Positions 17,061-25,708 of a stretch of DNA of 64,000 nucleotides are shown in pieces. The stretch comes from Mycobacterium sp. (GTDB lineage: Bacteria > Actinomycetota > Actinomycetes > Mycobacteriales > Mycobacteriaceae): positions 35,632 through 99,631 of the forward strand of contig NZ_JAFBAR010000023.1 of assembly GCF_019247635.1 (NCBI RefSeq). Reading direction: 5' to 3'. The translations under genes were made by a program, and so were the position numbers. The notes beneath the pieces are model-generated. The model ran no database searches. It was not told the DNA's origin and worked only from the letters and a program-made list of their open reading frames with translations. Within the stretch, counting starts at the first letter, position 1. Each line of letters starts with the position of its first letter.

Positions 17061-17110
17061 ACACAAAAGCACCATTTTGGAGCCAAAATGGGTGCTTTTG
17101 TGTCTGCTCG
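17054..17110. terminator. Near-perfect 27-bp palindrome, probable terminator
   Basis: The left arm starts CGAGCAGACACAAAAGCACC (17054) and runs to 17080; the right arm runs 17083-17110 and ends GGTGCTTTTGTGTCTGCTCG. They are reverse complements except for one bulged base, with a two-base centre. It begins 31 bp after the KstD-like stop and precedes the IclR gene, so an end-of-operon terminator is likely. Its sequence recurs imperfectly at 3787-3844. Confidence 0.75.
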
Positions 17111-17186
17111 GCCGTGGTAGCCGCACTCTCCCACGCGCAACTGAGCCGGCGACAGTCAGCGCATTGCGAGACAGCCACGGGTGTAG

Positions 17187-17203
17187 TATTCCTAATAGGA
17201 ATA
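17187..17203. promoter_or_regulatory. 17-bp perfect palindrome, likely operator of the IclR regulator
   Basis: TATTCCTAATAGGAATA has 8-bp perfect arms around one central base and is very A+T-rich in a G+C-rich genome. It lies 35 bp upstream of the GTG of the IclR gene. IclR proteins bind palindromes of this size, so autoregulation is likely. Direct evidence is sequence symmetry and position only. Confidence 0.7.
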
Positions 17204-17238
17204 TGCCAGCCAGATACAAGTAGTCTTTTGGAGAACCC

Positions 17239-18063
17239 GTGACCGCACAGACCGTCGAACCAGCCACCGAGACCCCCAGCGCCGTCATCGACCGAATCTC
17301 CCTGGTCCTCGACGCATTCGACGGACCGGGCCGTCTGACGTTGGCTCAGATTGTGCGCCGTACAGGGCTGCCACGCTCGTCGGCGCACCGAATGTTGGAA
17401 CGCCTGGTGCAGCTGCGCTGGCTGCGTCGCAGCGGTCGCGACTACGAGCTCGGCATGCGACTGGTGGAGTTGGGTTCGCTGGCGGTGCACCAGGACCGGC
17501 TGGTGCGGGCGGCCACGCCGCTGCTGGGTGAATTGCACTGCGCCACAAGGCTCGTCGTGCATTTGGCGGTACTGGACGGCCCCGACGTCGTCTACCTGGA
17601 GAAGATCGGTGACCGAGTGATCGGTGCGCTACCCAGTCGGGTCGGCGGTCGTCAACCCGCGCACTGCACGGCGGTAGGCAAGGCGATGCTGGCCTATGGC
17701 GACGACGACGTAGAGGTGGATTTGCAAGTCCGCAAGACCAAGTACTCGATCGCGACGAGCGCGCAACTGGCAATCGAACTGGCCAAGGTGCGGGCGCACG
17801 GCGTCGCGTTCGAGCGTGAAGAGTCGCAACTCGGATTCGGCTGTGTCGCGGCCCCAATCGGCAATCTCGGCGAAGCTGTAGCGGCTGTGTCAGTGAGTGG
17901 GCCGATGAACCGCATGATGTTCGACCAGCGTCTGGCCGCCCCGGTTCGGATGACCGCGATGGCCATCTGGCGCAACGTCGAAGACGGCCCGCAGCGGGTG
18001 GTGCCAACCCTGCAGTCGCTGCGCTCTATACGGCCCGTGCGGCCGGCTATGCAATACGCGTGA
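17239..18063 (+). CDS. IclR-family transcriptional regulator
   Basis: 274 residues from GTG 17239. The N-terminal winged helix (about 15-80) contains LTLAQIVRRTGLPRSSAHRM and a recognition wing, followed by GMRLVELGSLA, the linker typical of IclR. The C-terminal effector domain (about 90-250) contains HCTAVGKAMLAY and an FEREESQLGFGCVAAPI segment close to the usual 'D.EE...GV.C.A.P'. It probably controls the adjacent ring-cleavage operon or the esterase gene, with which it overlaps by four bases. A perfect palindrome lies just upstream. Confidence 0.93.
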   Translation: MTAQTVEPATETPSAVIDRISLVLDAFDGPGRLTLAQIVRRTGLPRSSAHRMLERLVQLRWLRRSGRDYELGMRLVELGSLAVHQDRLVRAATPLLGELHCATRLVVHLAVLDGPDVVYLEKIGDRVIGALPSRVGGRQPAHCTAVGKAMLAYGDDDVEVDLQVRKTKYSIATSAQLAIELAKVRAHGVAFEREESQLGFGCVAAPIGNLGEAVAAVSVSGPMNRMMFDQRLAAPVRMTAMAIWRNVEDGPQRVVPTLQSLRSIRPVRPAMQYA

Positions 18064-18974
18064 CGCTCGATCCGCAGATCGCCGCCCTGATCGACACGCT
18101 GGACGCCGGCTTCCCGCCGGTGCACACCATGACCGGCGCGCAAGCCAGAGCCGTCATCAGGGCGCGGTTCGTCCCGGCCGCCGAGCCCGAGCCCGTCGCC
18201 GTGGTGCGTGACCAGACCATCCCGGGCCCGGGCGGCGACATCCCGGTACGCATCTACCGGCCCGTCGGTGACGGCCTACCTATGCTGGTCTTCGGTCACG
18301 GCGGCGGGTTTGTGTTCTGCGATCTGGACAGCCACGACGGACTGTGCCGCGATCTGGCCAATCGTCTTCGCGCCGTGGTGGTTTCGGTGGCATATCGGCT
18401 GGCGCCCGAAAACCGTTGGCCCGCAGCGGCTGAGGACTTCCATGCGGCCACACAATGGGTGGCGCGCAACGCCATGAGCCTTGGTGGTGACAGCGGACGC
18501 TTAGTTGTCAGCGGTGACAGCGCCGGCGGGAACCTGGCCGCCGTCACCGCTTTGATGGCCCGAGACCGCGGTCCGGCGATTGCCGCCCAGCTCTTGCTCT
18601 ATCCCGTGTTGGCGGCCGATTTCGACACCGAGTCCTACCGGCTCTTCGAGCGCGGCTACTACAACCCCAAGCCGGCCATGCAATGGTACTGGGACCAGTA
18701 CGTGCCGTCGAAGGCCGATCGCACCCATCCGTACGTCGCTCCGGTCAACGCCGACCTGAACGGGCTACCGCCCGCGGTGATCGTGATCGCCGGACACGAC
18801 CCGTTGCGCGATGAGGCGCTGGCCTACGCGGCGGCGCTCGAAGCGGTGGGGGTACCCGTCGTGCGCGCCAGATTCGACGGCGGCATACACGGTTTCATGA
18901 CTATGCCGACCTTGGACATCGCACACGAAGCCCGCCGCCGTGCCTGCGAGGAGATAAGCAAGTTGTTGCGATGA
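18060..18974 (+). CDS. HSL-type alpha/beta hydrolase (esterase/lipase)
   Basis: 304 residues from the GTG at 18060 overlapping the IclR stop. It has the oxyanion motif FGHGGGFVFCD, the nucleophile GDSAGGN (Ser near 158), the acid in GHDPLRDEA and the catalytic His in GGIHGFM, which together define the hormone-sensitive lipase family (mycobacterial Lip type). It would hydrolyse short to medium esters. Translational coupling to the IclR regulator suggests it works on the same compound class. Confidence 0.92.
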   Translation: MTLDPQIAALIDTLDAGFPPVHTMTGAQARAVIRARFVPAAEPEPVAVVRDQTIPGPGGDIPVRIYRPVGDGLPMLVFGHGGGFVFCDLDSHDGLCRDLANRLRAVVVSVAYRLAPENRWPAAAEDFHAATQWVARNAMSLGGDSGRLVVSGDSAGGNLAAVTALMARDRGPAIAAQLLLYPVLAADFDTESYRLFERGYYNPKPAMQWYWDQYVPSKADRTHPYVAPVNADLNGLPPAVIVIAGHDPLRDEALAYAAALEAVGVPVVRARFDGGIHGFMTMPTLDIAHEARRRACEEISKLLR

Positions 18975-18988
18975 CCCAAGGGCGCCCC

Positions 18989-20116
18989 TCAGCTCGCTTG
19001 GACCTCGAATACGAAGTCGTGGCCACAGATGCTGATCCGGTCGCCGTTGACGAGGGCGGCGCTCGGCCGAATTTGCCGCTGTTGGACTTCCACGCCGTTA
19101 GCCGACCTCAAATCGGTTATCACGAAACTACCACCGGTATCGATGATTACGGCGTGCTGCCTGCTGACGTCCTCGCCGTTCAGGACGATGTCATTGTCTG
19201 GATGGCGTCCGATCCTGGTGGCCGCTCCACGCAACGGGTGCTGTCGCCCCGCAGCATCGCGCAACGTGGCGAACACCGACTCGCGATCGAAAGTAATGTG
19301 CACAGCAGCTATTCCGCGCGCGGCGGTGGTCTTGGCGGCTTTCTTGGTGTCCAGGCGTTCTTGGCGCAGGATTCGACCATGCAGCGCGTTCACCGTGGGA
19401 CCGGGGTCGATGCCGAGATCCTCCGCCAGCAAGGCTTTCAACCGTCGGTAGGCCTCGAGCGCGTCGGACTGCCTTTCCGCAACGTAGTAGGCAGTGATCA
19501 GCTGTGCCCATAGCGGTTCGTGGTACGGATACTTGGCGGCAAGCGTTTCGAGTTCAGCAATCATGGAGTTGGCGCGCCCGCAAGCGATTTCGGCTTCCGC
19601 GCGGGCGATTTGCACCAACATGTAGTCCGCCGCCAGCGCGGTAGCGAACTCCTCGACGAAAACGAAGGTGCGTAAGTCGTCAAGTGCCGGGCCGCGCCAT
19701 TCGTCCAGCGCGGCCGACAGGTGGCTGCTGGCCTGGTCGAATCGTCCCGCGGCGGCGGCGCGCATACCCGCGGTCTTCCCGGCGATGAAGCGGTCGAGGT
19801 CGCAGTCCTTGTCGGCGACGTTGAGTCGATACCCCGGCGGCGCGCTGACCAACACGTGTTGCGGGTCCAATCCGGCGTCGCTCAGCAACCGGCGCAGGTT
19901 CGACACGTAGGAGTGGATGCTGGTACGCGCTGCCGGCACGGGCGACTGATCCCAGGTGGCGTCGATCAACGATTCTGTGCCGACCGCACGATTGCGGTTG
20001 ATCAGCAGCATGGCCAACAGCGCCCGCTGCTTCGGTGTGCCCAACGGCACGGGCACATCCGACACCGTCATCAGCAACGGCCCCAGAAGACCGAACCTGG
20101 GACGAGTCTCGACCAT
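18989..20116 (-). CDS. EmbR-like transcriptional regulator (winged helix, BTAD, FHA)
   Basis: About 375 residues. The N-terminal OmpR-type DNA-binding domain begins RFGLLGPLLMTV and includes GTPKQRALLAMLLINRN and SIHSYVSNLRRLL. The BTAD domain (about 95-255) ends with DLGIDPGPTVNALHGRILRQ. The C-terminal FHA domain has RIGRHPDNDIVL, SRQHAVI and SANGV, the phosphothreonine-binding residues. M. tuberculosis EmbR has the same layout and very similar sequence and is controlled by Ser/Thr kinases. The ATG at 20116 has GGAG close upstream and matches EmbR's N-terminus better than the open frame to 20188. No embCAB genes are adjacent, so this is probably a paralogue. Confidence 0.9.
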   Translation of the reverse strand: MVETRPRFGLLGPLLMTVSDVPVPLGTPKQRALLAMLLINRNRAVGTESLIDATWDQSPVPAARTSIHSYVSNLRRLLSDAGLDPQHVLVSAPPGYRLNVADKDCDLDRFIAGKTAGMRAAAAGRFDQASSHLSAALDEWRGPALDDLRTFVFVEEFATALAADYMLVQIARAEAEIACGRANSMIAELETLAAKYPYHEPLWAQLITAYYVAERQSDALEAYRRLKALLAEDLGIDPGPTVNALHGRILRQERLDTKKAAKTTAARGIAAVHITFDRESVFATLRDAAGRQHPLRGAATRIGRHPDNDIVLNGEDVSRQHAVIIDTGGSFVITDLRSANGVEVQQRQIRPSAALVNGDRISICGHDFVFEVQAS

Positions 20117-20258
20117 CACTCTCCAAGCCTCCGGGTCATCGGCGACATCAGTTTGCCATTGCGATGCCGCGGGGCCAATCTGCGGCACCCGCTGCGAGGA
20201 TTTTGCAATCAGTTCTCACTTGTCACTGACACTCACCGTTGTGGCGGACCGTCTCCCT

Positions 20259-21482
20259 TCAGGTGAGCCAGTTGGCTAGTTCGAGCGCGAGAGCGACCTC
20301 GATGTTGTTCTGGCTCAGTGGTTTTGGCAATAACCGTTCGGCTCGCGCAATGCGGGACAAGACCGTGTTGCGGTGGGTGAATAGCTGGGTGGCGGTGCGG
20401 GGGGCATTGGACTGCTCACGCAGGTAAATCCGTACGGTGTCGCGCAGTTCGGGATCGGCGCTGGCGAGCGGGCCGAGGGTGCGCTGAACGAACTCGCGGG
20501 CACGCGGCTCGTCCTGGCTTACCAAAGCGACCAGTTCGATAGATTCCCAGCGGGCAAGCTGGATGTGCTGTGCGCGCATCAGGAGCCTTTGGGTGGCCAG
20601 CGCCTCTAGATGGCTGCGGCGAAACCCATCGACGCCGAGAGCGGGAGAACCGAGCGCCACGAACACGTCGGGGTGGCGGCCCAGGATATTGCCGATGGGC
20701 TGAAGATCAGGATCGTGGCCGCTTGGTAGCCATACCCATAGCGCGCCGACGCTGGCAGTGACGGCCAAAGGTCGTGTTTCCCCCAGGGCGGCTGCCAACG
20801 CCTCGACAATTTCATCCAACACAGCCGCGTCGGGTTCGGGTTGGTTACTCCACACGATTGCCGCCAGGTGTGACCGGTCCAGCCGATAGCTCAGGCGGGT
20901 TTCGGCCAATGCGCGACGGATGGGCGCGCCGTTGATGATGAGGGTGACGGTCTGGAGTCGTTCGGCTTGGGTGCCGCGGGTGAGTTGTTCGCGCTCGCTA
21001 CGCATCTGGGCGGAAATCAGGGCCGTGGTGGCGTCGACGTATCCAAAGATTGACCGAGCGCTGTAGTCGAGGAGTTCAGCGAGCTCGCGCGGGTCGTCGG
21101 TCAAGCCGAACGCGACGGTCATCCAGCGGCGCCATGCCATGTTCTGGCCCGCTCGCCAGGCTTGCAGCACGCTGTCGTCGAGTCCGCGCCGAACGAGGTC
21201 ACGAGCGATGATCTTGGGCTCGGGCCCGGGATTGGCCGTCGCGGCAGCCCCGGGATCACGACGAATGGACTGTGCCCAAAACAAAAAGTTTGCGCGGTTG
21301 CTGCGGCGCATCGACGCGATCAGAGCGGGATCGTCCGACAACGCGGTGTCCTGGTCAGCCAGGGTGGCAGCATCGATGTCGGCCAGGAAGTCCGCCAACA
21401 CGTCGCCGGGCGCATCGAGGATCTGCTGTACGCCGGCCTGCATCAATTCACCGATGCGCGATGAGGGTCGGTGCCATGCCAT
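20259..21482 (-). CDS. PucR/CdaR-family transcriptional regulator
   Basis: About 407 residues. The C-terminal 50 residues form the HTH_30 domain: ATQLFTHRNTVLSRIARAERLL then a final ELANWL. The central part (about 140-330) has the GGDEF-like fold seen in this mycobacterial group (ALWVWLPSGHDPDLQ). ATG 21482 (MAWHRPSS) is preferred over 21557, since homologues often start this way. It is divergent from the hydrolase/SDR pair at 21670-23603 and could control it. The ligand is unknown. Confidence 0.85.
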   Translation of the reverse strand: MAWHRPSSRIGELMQAGVQQILDAPGDVLADFLADIDAATLADQDTALSDDPALIASMRRSNRANFLFWAQSIRRDPGAAATANPGPEPKIIARDLVRRGLDDSVLQAWRAGQNMAWRRWMTVAFGLTDDPRELAELLDYSARSIFGYVDATTALISAQMRSEREQLTRGTQAERLQTVTLIINGAPIRRALAETRLSYRLDRSHLAAIVWSNQPEPDAAVLDEIVEALAAALGETRPLAVTASVGALWVWLPSGHDPDLQPIGNILGRHPDVFVALGSPALGVDGFRRSHLEALATQRLLMRAQHIQLARWESIELVALVSQDEPRAREFVQRTLGPLASADPELRDTVRIYLREQSNAPRTATQLFTHRNTVLSRIARAERLLPKPLSQNNIEVALALELANWLT

Positions 21483-21506
21483 GCGTTTCACTCTAAAGCG
21501 GCGGCA

Positions 21507-21518
21507 GTGCAAATGCAC
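21507..21518. promoter_or_regulatory. Small palindrome in the PucR/hydrolase divergent promoter
   Basis: GTGCA-AA-TGCAC is a 12-bp inverted repeat lying 25 bp from the regulator start and about 150 bp from the hydrolase start. A TATAGGCATACAGT stretch follows at 21549-21562 and could hold a -10 element. Operator role is a guess from position. Confidence 0.35.
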
Positions 21519-21669
21519 ATCCCACGCGGCAAATCTTGTGCCGTCGCCTATAGGCATACAGTGCCGTTGCGAGGAGCATCACCTGTAGCCCTTGAGCGGG
21601 TGGACATCACAGCCGTTGTGCGGCGGGGTCAAGCACACCCGCAACTGTTTTGCCGAAAGGAATGCTCCG

Positions 21670-22668
21670 TTGTCTACAAAGTTATTGATGCCGGGAACGG
21701 CCGCCATCACCCGCGCCCGTGCGGAGGCGCATAAAGACGTTGGGACACTTCCGCATCGCGAGGAGCAACCGACGAGCACGCGGCTAAATGTCGAGTTCGT
21801 CTCCGGCGATGCGACGTGCCATGCATGGTTGTACCTCCCGCAGGCTAATGCGCCGCGCCCCGTGGTGGTGATGGCCCACGGCCTGGGCGGTATCCGAGAG
21901 ATGCGCTTGGACGCCTACGCGCAGCGGTTCACCCAGGCCGGGTATGCATGCCTGGTTTTCGACTATCGCCACTTCGGCGCCAGCGGCGGGCACCCCCGCC
22001 AGCTCCTCGACATCGGCCGCCAACTGGCGGACTGGTCGGCGGCGATCGCATTCGCCCGCAGCCGCACCGATGTCGACGGTGCACGAATCATATTGTGGGG
22101 AACTTCTTTTGGGGGAGGTCACGTCATCATCGCCGCGGCCCGTGAGGCCGGGATCGCTGCGGTCATCTCACAATGCCCGTTCACCGACGGTATCGCGTCG
22201 GCGTTGGCGACCGATCCGAAGAACCTGGCGAAGATGACCGTGCGAGCTGTCATCGACGTTCTCGCCGCCCGCTTCGGGAGACCTCCCGTTATGGTGCCTT
22301 TGGCGGGCCCACCCAAGTCGACTGCGTTGATGAACGCGGGTGATGCGGTGGCTGGCTATCTAGGGCTAGTTCCCGAAGACGCGCCGCACCGCAACGAGGT
22401 CGCAGCCCGTATTGCATTGCGTGTCCCGTTCCATAGTCCGGGGCGCTACGCAAAGCGAGTGTCATGCCCAATTCTGTTCTGCGTCTGCGAGACCGACAGC
22501 GTCGCACCGGCCAACGCCACCTTGCGACATGCCCGCACCGCGCCACGCGGCGAGGTGCGGCTCTACCCCGAAGGCCACTTCGACATTTACCTCGGTACAC
22601 CGTTTCAGCGCGTCGTCGCCGACCAGATCAACTTTTTGCGACACCACGTCCCCATCATCAACCCGTGA
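21670..22668 (+). CDS. Alpha/beta hydrolase (dienelactone-hydrolase-like)
   Basis: 332 residues from the TTG at 21670, which has AAAGGAA 8 bases upstream; ATG 21688 is the alternative. Motifs: oxyanion loop VVMAHGLGGIREM, YRHFGASGG, nucleophile GTSFGGGH (Ser near 148), acidic residue in CVCETDSVAP and His in YPEGHFDIY. It resembles mycobacterial X-Pro-dipeptidase/dienelactone-like hydrolases. It is followed after 23 bp by an SDR gene, suggesting an ester or lactone hydrolysis plus oxidation pair under the divergent PucR regulator. Confidence 0.88.
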   Translation: MSTKLLMPGTAAITRARAEAHKDVGTLPHREEQPTSTRLNVEFVSGDATCHAWLYLPQANAPRPVVVMAHGLGGIREMRLDAYAQRFTQAGYACLVFDYRHFGASGGHPRQLLDIGRQLADWSAAIAFARSRTDVDGARIILWGTSFGGGHVIIAAAREAGIAAVISQCPFTDGIASALATDPKNLAKMTVRAVIDVLAARFGRPPVMVPLAGPPKSTALMNAGDAVAGYLGLVPEDAPHRNEVAARIALRVPFHSPGRYAKRVSCPILFCVCETDSVAPANATLRHARTAPRGEVRLYPEGHFDIYLGTPFQRVVADQINFLRHHVPIINP

Positions 22669-22691
22669 TCGGCCCAGCGAAGGAAAAAATC

Positions 22692-23603
22692 ATGACCCAC
22701 TATGACGTCACCGGACGCATCGTCGTCATCACCGGCTCCACCGGCGGGCTCGGATCGGCTCTCGCGCGAGCGCTGCGCGTCCGCGGTGCGAACCTGGCCC
22801 TCCTCGACCTCGACCTTACCGGCGCGGAAGCTCAGGCCGCGTCGCTTGGCGGTGACACCGTCGCCAAGGGCTTTCGCGCCGACGTGCGCGACATAGCTAG
22901 CCTGGACGCCGCGATGGCGCAGGCAGCGAAGCACTTTGGCCGCGTTGACATTGTCATCGCCAACGCCGGCATCGACACGATGGCCCCGATGGCGACCCTG
23001 GACCCTGATGCATTCGAACGGGTCATCGACATCAACCTCACCGGCACCTGGCGCACCTTCCGCGCCGCACTGCCCCATGTGCAACCCCACGCCGGGTATC
23101 TGTTAGCGATTTCCTCGATGGCCGCGTTCGTACACTCGCCCCTGCAGGCCTCCTATACCGCGAGCAAGGCCGGAGTTTGGGCGATGTGCGACAGCATCCG
23201 CCTCGAGCTGCGCCACCTCGGCGTCGACGTCGGCAGCGCGCATCCCACCTTCTTCCGCACCCCCATGATGGATGACGTCGTTGCCGATCCTGCGGGTCGC
23301 GAATTATGGGGCGGCAACAACCAAGGACTATGGAAGATGGTCCCACTCGACGCCGTCGTCACCGGCATCGTTGGCGGCATCGAACGGCGCGCCAAACAGA
23401 TCATCATCCCCAAGAGCCTGACGCTGACCGCCAAGGCACCCGGGTTGGTCCGCCCTCTCGTCGAACGAATCGGCTTCCGCGGCAAAACTATCCAACGAGC
23501 AATCGCATTGGCCTCACCCGCCGGGTGGCACAACAGCGATGCGATCAGCCGGCACCAGCCGACGACGCCTGCCGCCGTCATGGTTCTGGGCTCGCGGGGT
23601 TAG
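22692..23603 (+). CDS. Short-chain dehydrogenase/reductase
   Basis: 303 residues. TGSTGGLG cofactor motif, ADVRD, IANAGID (NNAG variant), serine in ISSMAAF and the YTASKAG catalytic pair are all present. The C-terminal extension of about 50 residues beyond the core resembles the mycobacterial SDRs that prefer bulky lipid substrates. The ATG at 22692 has AGGAAAAAA upstream. It overlaps the convergent diguanylate cyclase gene by four bases (TTAG, giving TAG and TAA). Confidence 0.9.
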   Translation: MTHYDVTGRIVVITGSTGGLGSALARALRVRGANLALLDLDLTGAEAQAASLGGDTVAKGFRADVRDIASLDAAMAQAAKHFGRVDIVIANAGIDTMAPMATLDPDAFERVIDINLTGTWRTFRAALPHVQPHAGYLLAISSMAAFVHSPLQASYTASKAGVWAMCDSIRLELRHLGVDVGSAHPTFFRTPMMDDVVADPAGRELWGGNNQGLWKMVPLDAVVTGIVGGIERRAKQIIIPKSLTLTAKAPGLVRPLVERIGFRGKTIQRAIALASPAGWHNSDAISRHQPTTPAAVMVLGSRG

Positions 23604-24661
23604 AGATGGTATGCCTGGTTACCGCCTCGGCGTTTGGCGACGTACATGGCTGTATCTGCCATGTCGATGAGCTTGTCGATGAATCCGGGGAGGCCGCATG
23701 TTCTCGTTGGCCACAGGGCGGCAGTGGCAGTGCCGATGCTTGCCGTGATTCGGTGGGGAAGGGCGGCAATGGCAGAACCCAATCGCGCCGAGATCACCGC
23801 TGCGGTCGGCGATGGGCTGACGACGGCGATTAGGAACTCTTCGCCTCCTGCGCGACACAGCACTGCTGTGGGTGCCATGTTCTGTCGCAGCAGATCAGCG
23901 ACGGCGATCAGCGCGCGGTCGCCCGCGGCGTGACCGAAGGTGTCGTTAACACGTTTGAACGCGTCGAGGTCGACCATGAGCAGGATCAGGTGGGCTTCCT
24001 CGACACGCAAATCGGCGAGTCGGCGGGTGAGAGCGGCGATGAACCCACGGCGGTTGAAAAGCCCTGTCAGAGCGTCTTCGTCGGCACGAACAGCATATGT
24101 TCCCACGGCCCGCGACATCCCTCGCATGACCAGGGGACACGATAGGTTGAGCATCCAGGTCACCCAGAACGCCACTACCGCCGTGCCGATGCTGGTCTCA
24201 CGAGCCAGGTGCACCGCGGCCAGGGCAGCGACAGTGAGCGCCACGATGATATTGAAGACCAGTAATTTATTACTGTGGAAAAGGGCGATATAGCCGCCGT
24301 TAATAGCCATAGCGCAGCAGCCCAGCGCCGCCAGGGCGCCGACGGACTGGGTCAGGCTCCATCCCCCGATAAATGCCGCAGCGACAACTCCAAAAATCTC
24401 GGATTGAACCCTGGTCGGCCACCGCAGCAACCAGAAAACACTCACCCCGACTATGAAAATCGCCGCGGTGACGTTAACCAGTACGACGGCGGCGGTTGCC
24501 CGGCGTGTCCCGATCAGCGCGCTCACAGGGACCAGTACCGATGCCGATGTGACGACCGCCAGAATCCACCGCGCCGAGCGAAGTAGCCCTCGATCGCGCA
24601 AGATCCCGCTGATCCAGTCGAATTGATCGGGCTGAGTCAGCCACGACTTGAACGAAGACAC
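23600..24661 (-). CDS. Membrane-bound diguanylate cyclase (GGDEF domain)
   Basis: About 353 residues from the GTG at 24661, preceded by AGAGGG; the frame is open to 24775, but the extra residues are polar and unlike the family. Five or six membrane spans occupy about 25-170 and a GGDEF domain about 185-350. The domain has DALTGLFNRRGF, DLDAFKRVNDTFGHAAGD and the active-site AGGEEF (GGEEF, a functional variant of GGDEF). It predicts c-di-GMP synthesis at the membrane. No EAL domain is present. The RxxD inhibitory site is not obvious. Confidence 0.9.
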   Translation of the reverse strand: MSSFKSWLTQPDQFDWISGILRDRGLLRSARWILAVVTSASVLVPVSALIGTRRATAAVVLVNVTAAIFIVGVSVFWLLRWPTRVQSEIFGVVAAAFIGGWSLTQSVGALAALGCCAMAINGGYIALFHSNKLLVFNIIVALTVAALAAVHLARETSIGTAVVAFWVTWMLNLSCPLVMRGMSRAVGTYAVRADEDALTGLFNRRGFIAALTRRLADLRVEEAHLILLMVDLDAFKRVNDTFGHAAGDRALIAVADLLRQNMAPTAVLCRAGGEEFLIAVVSPSPTAAVISARLGSAIAALPHRITASIGTATAALWPTRTCGLPGFIDKLIDMADTAMYVAKRRGGNQAYHL

Positions 24662-25043
24662 GCCCCACGCCCTCTGAAGTCCTAGTGCAGAGCTTGCGCG
24701 CAGGTTCGATCGTGTGTTGTCCGGCGATCCTTTATGGCCAATCCCATCTGTGCCTTTCGCTCGATACCGTCGCAAAGATAACCGTTAAAGGGGGCTGCGG
24801 TCTGCTCCTTGGCCTAAACCGAGCAGGAACGGCACCGCTAGGTGAACGATGAATAGCTACGCGATTGCCAGTCCGGTGTCGTCCGTCCGGTAATTCCCCA
24901 GAGGTGTCGTCACGCAATTTCTTAGGTTGTCCATTCAGGCCTGGACCAGTCCCACCGCAGTGGTTTTCGATCAGCAACGGCGGGCCGACCTAAGACCTGC
25001 TCAACTGCGGATGTGAAAGCCTTGGTTGGTGAGGCCGCAGTTT
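24662..25043. other. Divergent intergenic region, no gene recognised
   Basis: This 382-bp gap separates the diguanylate cyclase from the HAD phosphatase. Reading frames here are short and do not look coding. I looked for a riboswitch, given the neighbouring cyclic-dinucleotide gene, and could not recognise a known consensus. Promoters for both genes must lie here. Confidence 0.5.
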
Positions 25044-25661
25044 ATGTCACAGATCCGATGTGTGGTGTTTGACATCGGCGAAACGCTGGTTGATGAAACC
25101 GGGGTGTGGACTGCTCTGGCGCAGCGGGCGGGCTCGACGCCGTTTACGGTATGCGGGGTTGTTGGCGCGTTGATCGCCCTGGGCAGGGATCACAACGATG
25201 TTTGGGACGTGATCGGTGTGAAGCATCCTGGGTTTGCCGTTGATTCTGGGCGTGATCTGTACCCCGATGCCCTTGATTGCGTCGCGGCCGTGCGTCGTGC
25301 TGGGCTTGCGGTCGGGATTGCAGGTAACCAGCCTGCGGGTATCGAGACCCTGTTGCGCGCAACCGGTTTGGAGGCCGACTTCATTGCCTCATCGGCGGCG
25401 TGGGGAGTGGCCAAACCGGATCCTCAGTTCTTCCTGCGGCTGGTTGACGAAGCGCGGGTCCCTGCCGAAGACATGCTCTACGTGGGCGATCGGCTCGATA
25501 ATGATGTGCTGCCTGCCCGTGCAGCCGGGATGCGCACCGTATTTGTTCGGCGCGGTCCATGGGGCTTTGTCCATGCTCTCAAATCTGAAGCGGCACTTGC
25601 CGATCTGCGCGTCGACTCGTTACGGGAGCTGGCGGCGTTGTTCACATCCAACGACGGTTGA
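25044..25661 (+). CDS. HAD-superfamily hydrolase
   Basis: 205 residues. Motif I is FDIGETLVD: the first catalytic Asp is present, while the usual second Asp (DxD) is Glu, as in several phosphatase subgroups. Motif II lies in GIAGNQ, motif III Lys in VAKPDP and motif IV in YVGDRLDND. The cap is short, so small phosphorylated substrates or a related dehalogenase-like reaction are possible. The ATG at 25044 is preferred over TTG 25026 and GTG 25029. It stands alone. Confidence 0.88.
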   Translation: MSQIRCVVFDIGETLVDETGVWTALAQRAGSTPFTVCGVVGALIALGRDHNDVWDVIGVKHPGFAVDSGRDLYPDALDCVAAVRRAGLAVGIAGNQPAGIETLLRATGLEADFIASSAAWGVAKPDPQFFLRLVDEARVPAEDMLYVGDRLDNDVLPARAAGMRTVFVRRGPWGFVHALKSEAALADLRVDSLRELAALFTSNDG

Positions 25662-25708
25662 ACGAACGCTGCTCTGTGCGGCCGTAAAACCACAACGGGC
25701 AACCGCGG

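Noticed and set aside
24776..25043. Possible riboswitch between the diguanylate cyclase and HAD genes
   Set aside because: The spacing and unusual composition suggested a structured leader, but I could not match any known consensus or find a convincing expression platform.
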